From Symbiodinium natans (lineage: Eukaryota; Sar; Dinophyceae; Suessiales; Symbiodiniaceae), in the NCBI GenBank assembly GCA_905221605.1, contig CAJNDS010002366.1, forward strand, positions 366,001 through 430,000: a DNA stretch of 64,000 nt, in the 5' to 3' direction. The notes beneath the pieces were generated by a model. That model had not been told where the DNA came from. It saw only the letters and a list, made by a program, of their open reading frames with translations, and did no database searches. Numbering within the stretch: the stretch's first letter is position 1; the number at the start of each line of letters is the position of its first letter. Below are positions 43,761 through 54,031 of the stretch, piece by piece. A program made the position numbers and the translations under genes.

Positions 43761-43852
43761 CTATATCCCCCTTCAGAACTAGTTTTTGTTCATACAAAAC
43801 CCAAGAGGATATTAAGCATATGTTTTGTATTAAGGTTCTAAGGGGAGTATAG
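43761..43852 (+). mobile_element. family C MITE-like element
   Basis: CTATATCCCCCTTCAGAACT leads to AAGGTTCTAAGGGGAGTATAG. It ends about 30 bp before a candidate exon. Confidence 0.88.
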
Positions 43853-43883
43853 ACTGGCAGTCGCCAAAGTTCTCCAAACCGAG

Positions 43884-44000
43884 GTCTCCTTCTATCCGGC
43901 CTTTGATCCACCCATCGCTTCGCAAGTCCAACTGCAGCGGGCCAACCGCGGATACTACGACCGGTGGAACGTGCCCAACGTGCGCCCGGGGGACGGGGGA
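43884..44000 (+). CDS. clear exon
   Basis: After CAAACCGAG|GTC the frame reads SFYPAFDPPIASQVQLQRAN, then RGYYDRWNVPNVRPGDG. Third-position G/C is strong. The family is not recognised. Confidence 0.58.
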
Positions 44001-44071
44001 CGTCTGGGGTTCAGGGATGTTCGGGGCCTTTGGATTGGAGCTTTAAAGTTGGAAGGTTTAGTAGGATTTAG

Positions 44072-44223
44072 TTCGTTACACGGTCTACAAGCTGGTGAGC
44101 TGGGGCACGGAAGATGCCTGGCTGCAGCGTTCATGCCGTAGCAAGGGTCTAAAGACATTCGATGACCTGGTGCATGAAGCTCTGTATGCCGTATTCTTCG
44201 CTTTTAGACCGCCAAAGATTTGA
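44072..44223 (+). CDS. clear exon
   Basis: RYTVYKLVSWGTEDAWLQRS and KTFDDLVHEALYAVFFAFRP. It follows GGATTTAG and is open to TGA at 44221, so it may splice earlier. The family is not recognised. Confidence 0.55.
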
Positions 44224-44345
44224 ATTTAGTGTTTCGGGTTTAAGTGGTAGCCACGCAGTTTTCCCACAGCCCAAACATGCCCAAGCTGTAGGGTTTGATA
44301 ACTGCCTGCTAACTTGCGATCAAAACCCTACATGCTCAACTTAGC

Positions 44346-44418
44346 TGCTAAACCCTAAACCCTAAACCCTAAACCTTAAACCCTAAACCCTAAACCCTAA
44401 ACCCCATACCCTAAACCT
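44346..44418 (-). repeat. telomere-type array
   Basis: Ten units with CCTTAAA and CCATACC variants. Confidence 0.95.
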
Positions 44419-44429
44419 CTTCGAAAGGC

Positions 44430-44510
44430 CATCACTCTGACCATCGACTCCATGCGCGACTTGAAGTTCTTCGTGCACGAAGTGCTCAACAACTTCATGC
44501 GCGTGCAGGC
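44430..44510 (+). CDS. clear exon
   Basis: After CTTCGAAAG|GCC the frame reads ITLTIDSMRDLKFFVHEVLN, then NFMRVQAMS. Third-position G/C is very high. It begins 12 bp after a telomeric array. Confidence 0.55.
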
Positions 44511-44542
44511 CATGAGCTCAACGCCTCTAAGATCAGGGCTCG

Positions 44543-44586
44543 AGGGTTTAGGGTTCAGGGTTTAGGGTTTAGGGTTCACGGCTTAG
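44543..44586 (+). repeat. telomere-type array
   Basis: Five units with TTCAGGG and TTCACGG variants. Confidence 0.9.
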
Positions 44587-44685
44587 GGGCTGCTTGCCAC
44601 AGGCATTTGCTAGAGTCGTTGCTTTTGACCGAAGTCCCCCGCTTTCCATGTGGGTCAATGGATGGCATCTAGCTGTTACTTAATC

Positions 44686-44712
44686 CTAAACCCTAAACCC
44701 TAAACCCTAAAC
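44686..44712 (-). repeat. short telomere-type tract
   Basis: Four units. Confidence 0.9.
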
Positions 44713-44888
44713 ATGCATAAATCATGCAGGTCAACTGAGGCGAAGAGTTTGACAGAGTTGGGCTTCGTTTGGTTCCGCATTGGGGTTCCAATGGGTCGTG
44801 TTTTGATCAGACATGGGCCAGCAGCAGTTTCCTAATGCATCGCTGCCATCGTTTCCCGCGTTCAAGTTCTTTGCACAAAACACTGTGG

Positions 44889-44984
44889 TGGTTGTCAAAG
44901 TTATGATCTCTTTTGGGGTACCCTGAATATCAGGTGCCGTATTATAATAGGGATCCAAAAAGGGACCATAATTTTGACAACCCC
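44889..44984. mobile_element. family F palindromic element (single copy seen)
   Basis: The terminal inverted repeats GGTTGTCAAAGTTATGATCT and GGACCATAATTTTGACAACC face each other across a GGATCC-containing core. Confidence 0.78.
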
Positions 44985-45004
44985 CCAACATCTGTGGTGC
45001 AAAT

Positions 45005-45058
45005 GCGTGCGCTGACCAGAACATCCATGCAGGGCACCTGCTGGAGTACCCCATGCGG
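45005..45058 (+). CDS. candidate exon
   Basis: ANACADQNIHAGHLLEYPMR runs to the next telomeric array. Codon bias is good, but other frames are also open. Confidence 0.4.
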
Positions 45059-45105
45059 TTTAGGGTTTAGGGTTTGGGGTTTAGGGTTTAGGGTTTAGGG
45101 TTTAG
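45058..45105 (+). repeat. telomere-type array
   Basis: Six units, one TTTGGGG. Confidence 0.93.
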
Positions 45106-45306
45106 GATTCCGAAGGATGATGACGTCCAGCAGCATGCTGACAAAACGGTGACTTAGCAACCACCAACGCAACCCATTCAAGGCAAGGAGACAACACATT
45201 GTCCCTTCTCAACCCAGGGAACATTGTGCAAGCGCGCATCCAAACCCGAGCAATGGGAATCGGCAACGCTCAACGGACACCGTCACATAGGTCACCACAC
45301 GCAAGG

Positions 45307-45365
45307 CATCGCAAAACATCGCAAAGCATCGCAAAGCATCGCAAAACATCGCAAACATCGCAAAG
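45307..45365 (+). repeat. 10-bp tandem CATCGCAAA(A/G)
   Basis: Six units, the last shortened by one base. Confidence 0.92.
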
Positions 45366-45520
45366 CCCCCTGAAGCCTGAACTGGTTGCCAGGTTGGGGC
45401 ATCAACATAAAAGCACTCAACCTGTCGAATGTCGTCGACCCGACAGCCGACTCTCAAGATCGAGAACGGCGTTCAGGGCAGGAGTTATCTGTGGGGGCTC
45501 AGACCCCAAAGAACATCCTG

Positions 45521-45625
45521 TGGGGATTTCCCAAATAAAGGGTACCCCTCTTATGCCCCAAATGATGGGATAGAATCCCCTTAAAGGGACCCCCAAAATG
45601 CGTACCCCTTTTTTCGGACAGCCCC
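45521..45625 (+). mobile_element. family B element with TCCTG target duplication
   Basis: TGGGGATTTCCCAAATAAAG leads to TTTTTTCGGACAGCCCC. TCCTG flanks it at 45516-45520 and 45626-45630. Confidence 0.85.
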
Positions 45626-45649
45626 TCCTGACCTATGTGCCCGCGCAGA

Positions 45650-45757
45650 AGGAGGACGCGGGACTTGGCCATCCAGAACGGGTTGTACGCCAAGGCTTAC
45701 AGCTGTGCCGCGGCAGCACACAGCCTAGATCCCGAGTCCCCAGCCTCACATGCAGTC
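45650..45757 (+). CDS. candidate exon
   Basis: After GCCCGCGCAG|A the frame reads RRTRDLAIQNGLYAKAYSCA, then AAAHSLDPES. Third-position G/C is strong. The acceptor lies about 25 bp after a family B element. Confidence 0.5.
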
Positions 45758-46226
45758 TGAGCGTTGAACCTCTGGTAAACAACCGCCAACAACGGATGCC
45801 CACATGTCAGCAACCCTACATCCAAAGTTTTGCGCAGGGTACGTCTCGCGTGGTGTAAGCTCGAGGGTCGCGGCTTCGTGGTGTAGGCGGTCGGAGTTGT
45901 TGAAGGCCTGAGTCCTTTACTGATTCGATATGTACATTGGAAGCTTCAGAGCATATGTTTCTTGCTTGATCGGCTCCAAGCCACATGTTCGATGCTGGAG
46001 TGCACACGCAAGTGCATGTCCGAGAACAGATGAAGCTAGCTCCCTGGAAAGATCAAGCCGTAGACAAGCCTTAGGCCTCAGGTCGGAACTCGAAGAACTG
46101 TTGGTTTCGAAGAAATGCTTATCAAAGGCCATGAGTCCTTAAGACTTGATGAACGGCTTCGCAGGACCACTCAAACTTGAAGCTACCACGAATCCCACAA
46201 AGCTTACAAAGCTGCTCTGAAAACCG

Positions 46227-46391
46227 CCCTAAACCCAAACCCCAAACCCCAAACCCCAAACCCCAAACCCGAAACCCTAAACCCTAAACCCTAAACCCTA
46301 AACCCTAAACCCTAAACCCTAAACCCTAAACCCTAAACCCTAAACCCTAAACCCTAAACCCTAAACCCTAAACCCTAAACCCTAAACCCTA
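46227..46391 (-). repeat. telomere-type array with CCCCAAA block
   Basis: (CCCCAAA)5 leads into about 17 perfect CCCTAAA units. Confidence 0.97.
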
Positions 46392-46392
46392 C

Positions 46393-46500
46393 ACGCACGG
46401 CAGTTTTCGCCCTGAGCTCCTGTTGGCCCCCAAAGTTTACATGCGAAAGGATCAGCTGGAAGCCTGCCGGCGGCAGGCATCCTGGGGATCAAGTGGATAG
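46393..46500 (+). CDS. candidate exon after telomeric array
   Basis: SFRPELLLAPKVYMRKDQLE, then ACRRQASWGSSG and TAG. Codons are coding-like. The family is unknown. Confidence 0.45.
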   Translation, partial: THGSFRPELLLAPKVYMRKDQLEACRRQASWGSSG

Positions 46501-46502
46501 GT

Positions 46503-46553
46503 AGGGTTAAGGGTTTAGGGTTTAGGGTTTAGGGTTTAGGGTTTAGGGTTTCG
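46503..46553 (+). repeat. telomere-type array
   Basis: Seven units; the first is GGTTAAGGG. Confidence 0.94.
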
Positions 46554-47340
46554 GGATTTTGCCCTTTTGGGGTATTTTGTGGCACAAGGGATTTTTGCAC
46601 AGGCTCGTGGTTTGGAAGTTCAAGAATTCAGATAAACAGCGTGGCCCTAGACAAAAACCTTGCACACTCTTGCTTGCTCTCCTGGTCAGGGATGTTTGGG
46701 CATGAGTACATCGGTAGAAGCAGTCCTGGTTGGAGTTCTTACGCCGGGAAGGCGGATTTTTCTAAAACAAGTAGGGTTGTGCGAAAGGGCATGTTTATTT
46801 CCCTTCCATTCTGTCCCCACTCCCCATCCCTCCTCATACCCCTCTGGCAGGCCGCATCTGTAGAAGACCATGTAGTGACCCAATTCTTCCTGATGCCAGC
46901 TCTTGTTCGTTGGCTGTTCAACTTCGTATACCCGCAGCTGCAGCCATATACACCCAACCCTTCAGTGACTTTCCCAACCCCGTGTTTAGTGCAAGGGGTT
47001 GAACGGGCAGGGCAAGCTACACCCTGCGAACTTCCACCAGCTGTGGTTGGGGTTTCTTTCTGTGGCATCTTTCCTGAGTGAAGCAGGGCTTTGTATTAGA
47101 AGACTTTGCTCGTACAACCCTTCCCGCACGTGGGTTCGACATAAGATGCTTGTGCATATAAAAGGGCGCCGTAGAGTTGGGCAAACCACACCCGGACGAG
47201 GAGTGGCATGGGTTTGAGGTCCAAACCTCTTCAGAGGAATCCCCAGAAATCATGGCACGGACTATGGCAACTAGAATGCCATCCAGTGGTAGGGCTCCAT
47301 TCCTTCTGGGTTTAGGGCTCAAGGTTTTGAGACCTGCTGC

Positions 47341-47406
47341 AGGCTGCATGTCACGCCTTTCCTCGGCAGCAAGCGCGAGCCTCTCGGACGCGGCTGAGGA
47401 AGGAAG
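47341..47406 (+). CDS. candidate short exon
   Basis: After CCTGCTGCAG|GCT the frame reads CMSRLSSAASASLSDAAEEG, to the donor GGAAG|GTAGGC. It is the best-supported part of a longer 77-codon frame. Confidence 0.45.
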
Positions 47407-47448
47407 GTAGGCTTTGTGGCTTCAAAATCATCGGGATGACTAAGGGCC

Positions 47449-47485
47449 TAAACCCTAAACCCTAAACCCTAAACTCTAAACCCTG
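47449..47485 (-). repeat. telomere-type array
   Basis: Five units, one CTCTAAA. Confidence 0.92.
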
Positions 47486-47614
47486 CGGTCCGGAGTCTTG
47501 GCAAGCTCCCAGCCCCCAGCTCGGCTAGCCTTTGCTGACATGAGAAGGCTCTCAAGATAGGACAAGAAGTAGTCCAGTAATGGATTCCTCTTAAAAAGGC
47601 CTCAGTGGCCTCAG

Positions 47615-47652
47615 GGTTTAGGGTGTAGGGTTTAGAGTTTAGGGTTTGAGGG
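47615..47652 (+). repeat. degenerate telomere-type tract
   Basis: TTTAGGG with TGTAGGG and TTTAGAG. Confidence 0.88.
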
Positions 47653-47834
47653 CGTTACGGGCCAGCAACTGGCGGGCTATGGCTCAGGCTCAAAGTAAAG
47701 TTAAGGCTTCAAAGTCCCAAAGCCCCAAACTCCCCCGACCTGCATCGAGAAGACTCCACTCAGGATAATGACATCCTCCTTGCCCATTCGCCTTACTTTT
47801 GGTGGCAAGCCGCCCGGAGCTGAGCATGGGCCAG

Positions 47835-47883
47835 GTTTAGGGTTTGGGGTTTAGGGTTTAGGGATTAGGGTTTAGGGTATAGG
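47835..47883 (+). repeat. telomere-type array
   Basis: Seven units with TTTGGGG, ATTAGGG and TATAGGG variants. Confidence 0.92.
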
Positions 47884-47993
47884 GACCACAACGTATCTGA
47901 GCACCTGAACACCACGTCTTAAGGGCCAGGAATACTCAGCAACGAGACTGCTTTATAGCCTGCATGTCGCGTGACGTCTTAGATAAAGTGTAA

Positions 47994-48020
47994 CCCTAAA
48001 CCCTAAACCCTAAACCCTAA
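47994..48020 (-). repeat. short telomere-type tract
   Basis: Four CCCTAAA units directly before a clear exon. Confidence 0.9.
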
Positions 48021-48022
48021 TC

Positions 48023-48187
48023 CATGTCCATGGCCCCGAGATCCATGTCCATGACCCCTACTCGGCCTCGCTGAAACCACCGCCGCAGCTCGAAACTGCC
48101 CAGGACGACGCCAAAAGAAGGAGGGTCACTCGCTTGCCCAGAGATGTTGTCGCCTCCGCAGTCTCGGTGAACAGGGCTGAGGGCTGA
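48023..48187 (+). CDS. clear coding segment
   Basis: DPYSASLKPPPQLETAQDDA, KRRRVTRLPRDVVASA and VSVNRAEG, then TGA, with very strong codon bias. The 5' end has an in-frame near-duplicate of ATCCATGTCCATG. There is no useful ATG start. The KRRRVTR stretch is basic. The family is not recognised. Confidence 0.55.
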   Translation, partial: HVHGPEIHVHDPYSASLKPPPQLETAQDDAKRRRVTRLPRDVVASAVSVNRAEG

Positions 48188-48206
48188 CCTTGCTGCTGCT
48201 GTGTTG

Positions 48207-48238
48207 TTTAGGGTTTAGGGTTTGGGGTTTAGGGTTGA
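48207..48238 (+). repeat. telomere-type array
   Basis: Four units, one TTTGGGG. Confidence 0.9.
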
Positions 48239-49514
48239 GGATAACTGTACTCGTAACCCACTATTGCTTTCTGGACTTCGACTCGTTCAGTGGTCTGCTG
48301 GACGTTGATTTGGGTTTGGACTAGTTTGGACTTCCTTGTGGCACACGGGTCAGGCTGCTACAGCTAGGTGTTCGTCAGTCGGGCTTTCGTTGGGCAGTGC
48401 TGGAAGTTATCCAGGGCTTGGGCCTGCAACCTCTCAACCGGCTCCATTTTCAACAATGAAGACTTCAAGGTTCTGGGGTTCAGCTTTCGCCCTGTTTCAT
48501 TAAGCTTGATTTGCTGCAGGTGCACTTCATGGAAGGTCCGGAGATAGCTTGCAAACACGCAAGGCGACATGTGCATGTATGGTCCTGCTTTCCAGCTTGT
48601 GGACTTTCCAGACCCTAGACCTCACGACTCTTTAGGCCCTGATGCTGTACTTAAGGTAACGATTGAGGACTGTTGAGGGCCGAACTACAGGGGTTGTGTG
48701 CTCACTTCAAAAGAGAAAGACATGAGAAACTCCAGAGGTTGGAGCCTGAAGTCCCGGATGCACCAGACTACGGTCGGTACCTGCGAGAAGAGGACGCGGT
48801 GCATTGCAGTGAGCAGGGTTTTTGAGCGGTTGTAAGGTCGAATGGGGAAGACTTAACTGGGCACACTTGTGTCCATGGCACGGGCAGATACACAAATCTC
48901 GCTGTGATGTGCTGCCAAGGGTTTTGAATGCTGTAAATGCCACATTTGTATACACGTCTACCACGACTGACAGGCTCAAACGAAGTCGAAGTGAACCATG
49001 TGCGCAAGTTCATCCGCCAATTCTTACTGTTTTGGTTTTCTTTTATTGGTGCGCTTATTACTCTGGCTTCCTGCGACTCCGCTCTATCTTGACGTGCCGT
49101 TGTAGTGTGTGTTTCTTGCTAAGAAGAAATTAGAGCGGAGGCACTCTTTCTTTATTGACTTATCTCATTGCCTTTTTGTTCTTCTCTCGCTCTCTCTGTT
49201 TCAATTTATTCCTGACTGGTTTTTGTATGTTTTTCTTTTTATTATATGTTTCTTTCTTCATAGCCTGGCTGTTTGACCGCTTGACCTTCGCCAAGTAAAG
49301 AAGCCATATAATAAGAGCATACATGCTGCTGGGGGAAATAATCGACTTCCTGAAAATGATTTTTTGCAAGTTGGCCAAGCTCATTGCAGTGCAGGTTTGA
49401 ATGCTCCTGCCTATACAGTGAGCCCAAGCCACAGGAACGACGTGTTTAACATTTCTGCCAGGCCCAATCATCCTTCCCCCAAACCCTAAGCTTTAAACCT
49501 TAAACCCACTACCC

Positions 49515-49612
49515 AGCCGACGCACCAATGGCCAGGACTTGCCACAGCAGCCCATCGTCATGCCGGTGAAGCGCCTGGACTTTGTGCTCCATCGCCGGCA
49601 AACAGGCGGCTC
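49515..49612 (+). CDS. candidate exon
   Basis: RRTNGQDLPQQPIVMPVKRL, then DFVLHRRQTG. The codon bias is strongest before 49605. The family is unknown. Confidence 0.42.
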
Positions 49613-50176
49613 TCACTTATTGACTGGTTGTCTGGGCGCACAGGAAGAGTTCAAATCGAAGCTCAAAATCCCAAATACTGTGTGGCCCAGCTGGAGGGCT
49701 AGTCCAGAAACCGGCACATCCGGCAAAGCATCCCAAGTGTCCAATTTAAATCATCCAAAGCCTTCACGGCAGCCGAAAGTCAGTTCGACGAGTTGCCCCG
49801 CCCCCCTCGTATAACCCCTACTAAAATCGGTGCTTTGCAGGTGCATAGGACCTGGGGGCCCAGCAGGGGCCTAGGGCTAGGGTTCCGGGCTTTCAATTAT
49901 ACGGCACAGGTCCGTATTGCTTCGGGGTTTTGAGTACCCTCAAACGTTCAGCTCGGGGCTGAAGCCACAAGCAACGAGCACTGAGCACACAGCAACGAGC
50001 AACAGCAATGTGCCACTGGAGGACCGCTACGAGTATACAAGACCAACAGGCGGCGGTTCAAGGGACAAGACATCCAGCTCTCCGTGCTTTGGCAACCGCA
50101 GGGAGGCGCCGATGACGTTGAAAGTCTTCGGAGCCGAAAGCTGCGGGCCCCTGCAACCTCTTTAGGCCTCCTGTCA

Positions 50177-50248
50177 ACCCTAAACCCTAAACCCTAAACC
50201 CTTAACCCTTAACCCTTAACCCTTAAACCCTAAACCCTAAACCCCAAA
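50177..50248 (-). repeat. telomere-type array with CCCTTAA block
   Basis: CCCTAAA, then four CCCTTAA units, then CCCTAAA again. Confidence 0.95.
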
Positions 50249-50395
50249 ACCGCACGACCACCATTGCCTGTAGCTACTTGCCCTCATGCCACCTCCAATG
50301 CACCGTATTGCCATTCGAGTTCTCCTTTTCCCGGATCCCACATCATGCAAGGTGTGTCGCCGCCAATCGGCATCCTCGCCTCGAATACAAATGAG

Positions 50396-50510
50396 AATCA
50401 TAATAGCAATAATAATAATAGTAGTAATAATAATAGTAGTAATAATGATAGTAGTAGCAATAATAGTAATAGAAATAATGATGATAGTAGTAATGGTAAA
50501 AGTAATGTCC
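50396..50510. repeat. AAT/AGT trinucleotide tract
   Basis: Imperfect AATAATAATAGTAGTAATAA units. The poly-Asn and poly-Ile frames are artefacts. Confidence 0.92.
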
Positions 50511-50642
50511 ACTGCACCATGCCCTGGTCTTGAGATTGCCGCCTCCGGCAGAGTTCAAGTCTGCGTCCACGGGCCTTTTGCCAAGCGTCCAGTCCAACGA
50601 GCGCACAGCTCCCGTCGCTCCTGAAGCAGACGAGTCAAGCTC

Positions 50643-50703
50643 AGGGTTTAGGGTTTAGGGTTTAGGGTTTAGGGTTTAGGGTTTAGGGTTTAGAGTTTAG
50701 GGC
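50643..50703 (+). repeat. telomere-type array (TTTAGGG)~8
   Basis: Perfect, apart from the terminal TTTAGAG. Confidence 0.96.
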
Positions 50704-50996
50704 AGCATCCTCAGAAGCCAACAGGTCCGAGGGTGGAGGATACACGTGGGAAAGGAGCAAGATCAAACCCTTTCCTCCTAAACTCAAGACCCCCAGCCCC
50801 TAACCTAAAGCCAAGGACCTCATTGCTCCAAATGTCAAAATTTCTCAAATCAACTCGCAACTCTGGCTCGCTCGACCTCTCACTCCAACCAACCACTTTT
50901 AGGATTGAGGGTTTGGTGATTTGTGGCTTGAGTTGCCAAGCTTAGGCTTCAGGGCTTCATGCTGCATAGATTCAGGTTTGGGGCAAAAGTCTTAAT

Positions 50997-51096
50997 GTTT
51001 CTGATTCGTCCGGCTCAGATCACCACCCGATGTTCGAAGAGCCGCCAGTGCCGGAAGAGGTGAAGCTGGAGCGGGAGCTAGGCCGGTGCCCACTGA
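50997..51096 (+). CDS. clear exon, acidic
   Basis: VSDSSGSDHHPMFEEPPVPE, then EVKLERELGRCPLK. Codon bias is strong and there is no ATG start. A 144-codon minus frame over it is rejected. The family is not recognised. Confidence 0.52.
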
Positions 51097-51420
51097 AGCT
51101 TGGAGTTGAGGAAGGTCAGGAACGGTAGAACCCTCAACCTGATTGCGGCTAAGGAGTCTCAGGTCTTCAGGAAGGGTAGAACCTGCAGTTTGAGGGGTTC
51201 CGCATTTAAGAAAAGGGCTGTCTTGAGAAAGGGTTACCGATGGGGCGCTGGGGATCCTCGTGGGGCGTGGCTTGATGTTAACTTGTGTTGCAAACGGGGG
51301 CGTTGCAGGCACGAAGGTGTTGTAACGCGGAGGGTGATCTAAACCCACTGAATCTTGGCTTAACCCTTCAATTTCAAGATTTTGCCATCCGAGGTCACCC
51401 CGTCTTTTGCAAGATGGCCT

Positions 51421-51499
51421 TTGCACCCAAGACCCGAAACACTAAACCCTAAATCCTAAACCCTAATACCCTAAACCCTAAACCTTGCACCCAAGACCC
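51421..51499 (-). repeat. telomeric tract between exact 15-bp duplicates
   Basis: TTGCACCCAAGACCC at 51421-51435 and 51485-51499 encloses degenerate CCCTAAA units (51442-51484). Confidence 0.92.
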
Positions 51500-51616
51500 T
51501 GTTTTTGTTGAGGGTCTCTCTCAAGTCTCTAAGTGGGCCTGCTGCAGTCGCAATCCACACCAGTGACACGGCGAACTCCCCTCGTCCAGGCTCAACCAGA
51601 GACCGGGATTCTAGGG

Positions 51617-51663
51617 GTTCAGGGTTTAGGGTTTAGGGGTGTAGGGTTTAGGGTTTAGGGCTA
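51617..51663 (+). repeat. telomere-type array
   Basis: Six units with a GTGTAGGG variant. Confidence 0.92.
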
Positions 51664-51857
51664 CCCGGGTTTTCCAGGTTGCGCGGTTTAGAAGGTGGAT
51701 CAGGATTCAAGCTTTAGGCATTTCTAGTTGGACATTTGTTTGGGCCTCATTTTTGGCAAGTTGGCTTAGATCGTCAGGTCTAGAATCTAGAACCCAGGAG
51801 CCCTATGGATGGGTGTTTTGCTCAGGCTCAAATCTGATACCCTTGAAGGATTCACGC

Positions 51858-51896
51858 CCTAAACCCCCAAACCCTAAACCCTAAACCCTAAACCGG
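51858..51896 (-). repeat. telomere-type array
   Basis: Five CCCTAAA units, one with an extra C. Confidence 0.93.
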
Positions 51897-52022
51897 TAAC
51901 TCCCCTCACAACCGGCCGTTCAAAAGTCCTGTCTTCGGGGGAATCACACTGCTCTGGGATCCCAAGCCGAGGTCCCAGCACCGAAACTACTAGGTGACAT
52001 AATGTGACATAGTGCGACGAAT

Positions 52023-52050
52023 AGGGTTTAGGGTTTTGGGGTTTTGGGTA
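52023..52050 (+). repeat. degenerate telomere-type tract
   Basis: TTTAGGGTTTTGGGGTTTTGGG. Confidence 0.85.
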
Positions 52051-52149
52051 CAGGTTTTCGGGGCTGCATTCCCCGCAGTTTGTTGCAGAACTTCATGCGT
52101 CCTAACCGAGAATTTGGTATTGCTGTGACTGAAGCCTTTCTCGCGGCAT

Positions 52150-52196
52150 AAAACCCTAAACCCTAAACCCTAAACCCTAAACCCTAAACCCTAATA
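52150..52196 (-). repeat. telomere-type array (CCCTAAA)~6
   Basis: Clean units. Confidence 0.95.
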
Positions 52197-52290
52197 GGGC
52201 TGAATGATCAATCCACCTTCCACTTCAGAGGGCTCAGAGGTCTCGGAGGCCTATAGGGCATCTTAGGGCGTCTTCGGTCTTCGGGGGCTT

Positions 52291-52429
52291 AGGGGCCTTT
52301 GAGGGGCCTTTTAGGGCCCTTTTAGGGCCCTTTTAGGGGCCTTTTAGGGGCCTTTTATGGGTTTTTAGGGGCCTTTTAGGGGTTTTTAGGGGCCCTTTTA
52401 GGGCCCTTTTAGGGGCCTTTTAGGGCCCA
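52291..52429. repeat. 11-bp tandem GGGGCCTTTTA
   Basis: About 13 copies of AGGG(G)CC(C)TTTT, sometimes GGGGTTTTT. Each unit is near-palindromic around GGGCCC. Confidence 0.93.
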
Positions 52430-52528
52430 TGCAGCCGAAAGCCATGTGTCCACATGGGTTCTGATCTGGCCGCCTTGGCATCTCGCGAGACGACATCTCG
52501 GCTGGGTCCGCCGGGCCGCCCATGCTGG

Positions 52529-52628
52529 TTTAGGGCTTAGGGTTTAGGGTTTAGGGTTTAGGGTTTAGGGTTTAGGGTTTAGGGTTTAGGGTTTAGGGTT
52601 TAGGGTTTAGGGTTTAGGGTTTAGGGCG
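52529..52628 (+). repeat. telomere-type array (TTTAGGG)~14
   Basis: Perfect apart from the first GCTTAGGG. Confidence 0.97.
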
Positions 52629-52765
52629 CAATCCTTTCGCGCCCGCAAGGAAAACACAAGCTGGAAAGTCGCGCGTACTTTGGCGGATTTCGGGTGTGGC
52701 CGTCGTCACGAGCCGCTCTGGGCTGAACCTGACTGGCAAAACGGTAGTCGAAGCACACGAAACAA
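52629..52765 (+). CDS. candidate exon after telomeric array
   Basis: QSFRARKENTSWKVARTLAD, FGCGRRHEPLW and EPDWQNGSRSTRNKN. It starts within 5 bp of the array. Codon bias is strong for the first part. The family is unknown. Confidence 0.45.
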
Positions 52766-52783
52766 GAACCCTCATGTTCCCAA

Positions 52784-52884
52784 AGAGCCCAATACCACTT
52801 AATTAAGGAATATTCCTTAAATCATAATAGGGATCCCTTTGTAATTTAAGCAATATTTTCCTTAATTAAGGGGTATTGGGCTCT
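52784..52884 (+). mobile_element. family G palindromic element
   Basis: AGAGCCCAATACCACTTAAT leads to TTAATTAAGGGGTATTGGGCTCT, with a GGGATCCC core. It matches 12976-13072. Confidence 0.88.
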
Positions 52885-53139
52885 CTGGGCAAGAACACTC
52901 ACGTTATGCCTCATGCCCTGGCATTCGACCGGCAGCTGGCGCGAGGAGGAAACGCAGATGAATTCAATTCTGTTGCTGCCCGACCCCTGCTGCGGTGTAT
53001 AGCAGTGTTGCGCGAGGACTGAAGCCACGATGGGTGGCAGGGTTGGCAGTGGAACCAGCCCTGGACCGACCCGGGGATCTACGCTAGTCAGCTGGGTCAG
53101 CGAGTATTGCATACGTTGCTTTGGTGATGTTGGTAACAT

Positions 53140-53346
53140 TCCCGCTGACACCATTGTGTTGAGGAACAGCGAAGCAGATGAGGAGGATAGTGGAAGCAAG
53201 TCCAAATGTTCCAAGGGCAAAGGCAAGGGCAAGGGTGGTCAATCGTCCTCAGGACGCGACCAAGGGCGTTCAGTCGTCCTCAGGACGCGACCCCTGTGCC
53301 AACGACGGAGAAAAAAAACGAATGTGGCCTTTGCAGAGCGCCCCTA
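53140..53346 (+). CDS. candidate exon, Lys/Gly-rich
   Basis: TIVLRNSEADEEDSGSKSKC, then SKGKGKGKGGQSSSGRD. The 3' half contains a 20-bp near-duplicate, so frame and border there are uncertain. Confidence 0.42.
53240..53292 (+). repeat. duplicated GTCGTCCTCAGGACGCGACC
   Basis: AATCGTCCTCAGGACGCGACC and AGTCGTCCTCAGGACGCGACC, 31 bp apart. Each contains the palindrome GTCCTCAGGAC. Confidence 0.9.
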
Positions 53347-53504
53347 AAGCAGCGTGGCAATCATGTTAGGGGTTTTTTAGCAAAACAACCGCTGCCTGTG
53401 CTGTTGTTCAGGATGTTTCCCCAGTTGGACTTAAGATTGTGGGTGGTTGCAGAAGATGCCCTGAAGGCAGAAAAGAACTAGGTAGGCTCTGGGGACATTT
53501 CAAG

Positions 53505-53550
53505 TTTTCCCGTATTGGGTTTACGAGGAGAATATTTAGGAATATTTTAG
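53505..53550 (+). repeat. family I dispersed repeat, partial
   Basis: TTTTCCCGTATTGGGTTTACGAGGA..ATATTTAGGAA resembles the 5' half of the copies at 7264 and 58763. Confidence 0.45.
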
Positions 53551-53629
53551 AGAGAAAAACGGACAAAAAACAGCTTTTCTCCTCCCGCGACCGCTCAGCC
53601 AGCATCAGTGTGATACCAGTCAATGTCAA

Positions 53630-53677
53630 CCCCAAACCCTAAACCCTAAACCCTAAAGCCTAAACCCTAAACCCTTC
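53630..53677 (-). repeat. telomere-type array
   Basis: Six units, one AAGCCTAAA. Confidence 0.93.
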
Positions 53678-54011
53678 TTCTCCAGGAGCGAACGCGAGGG
53701 CAACCCAGGCTGGCCTCTCGCAGGCGAGGTGATTGTCAGCATACTTCGTGGTTTCCACTTGTGGTACACGGTTTGCTTTCAGGGCATGTTGCTGTCAGTG
53801 GCTTCAGGGCATGTGGCATATGCGCTTTGGGGGTGGCTTTGCAATTTTGGGCTTCAGGCCACTGGCCACTTCAAGCTTAACAGACAATTGACGTCGGAGA
53901 GTGGCTCAAGGCTCCTTACCATGGAGGGTCCTCAACAGTTGGTTGAGCCCTTTGGTGGTGCTTGCGCAATTTTGAGAGCTGCAGCTTTTCGGGGCATATG
54001 CATTTATGCAT

Positions 54012-54031
54012 GTATATATATATATATATAT
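54012..54031. repeat. TA dinucleotide tract
   Basis: TATATATATATATATATATA. Confidence 0.9.
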
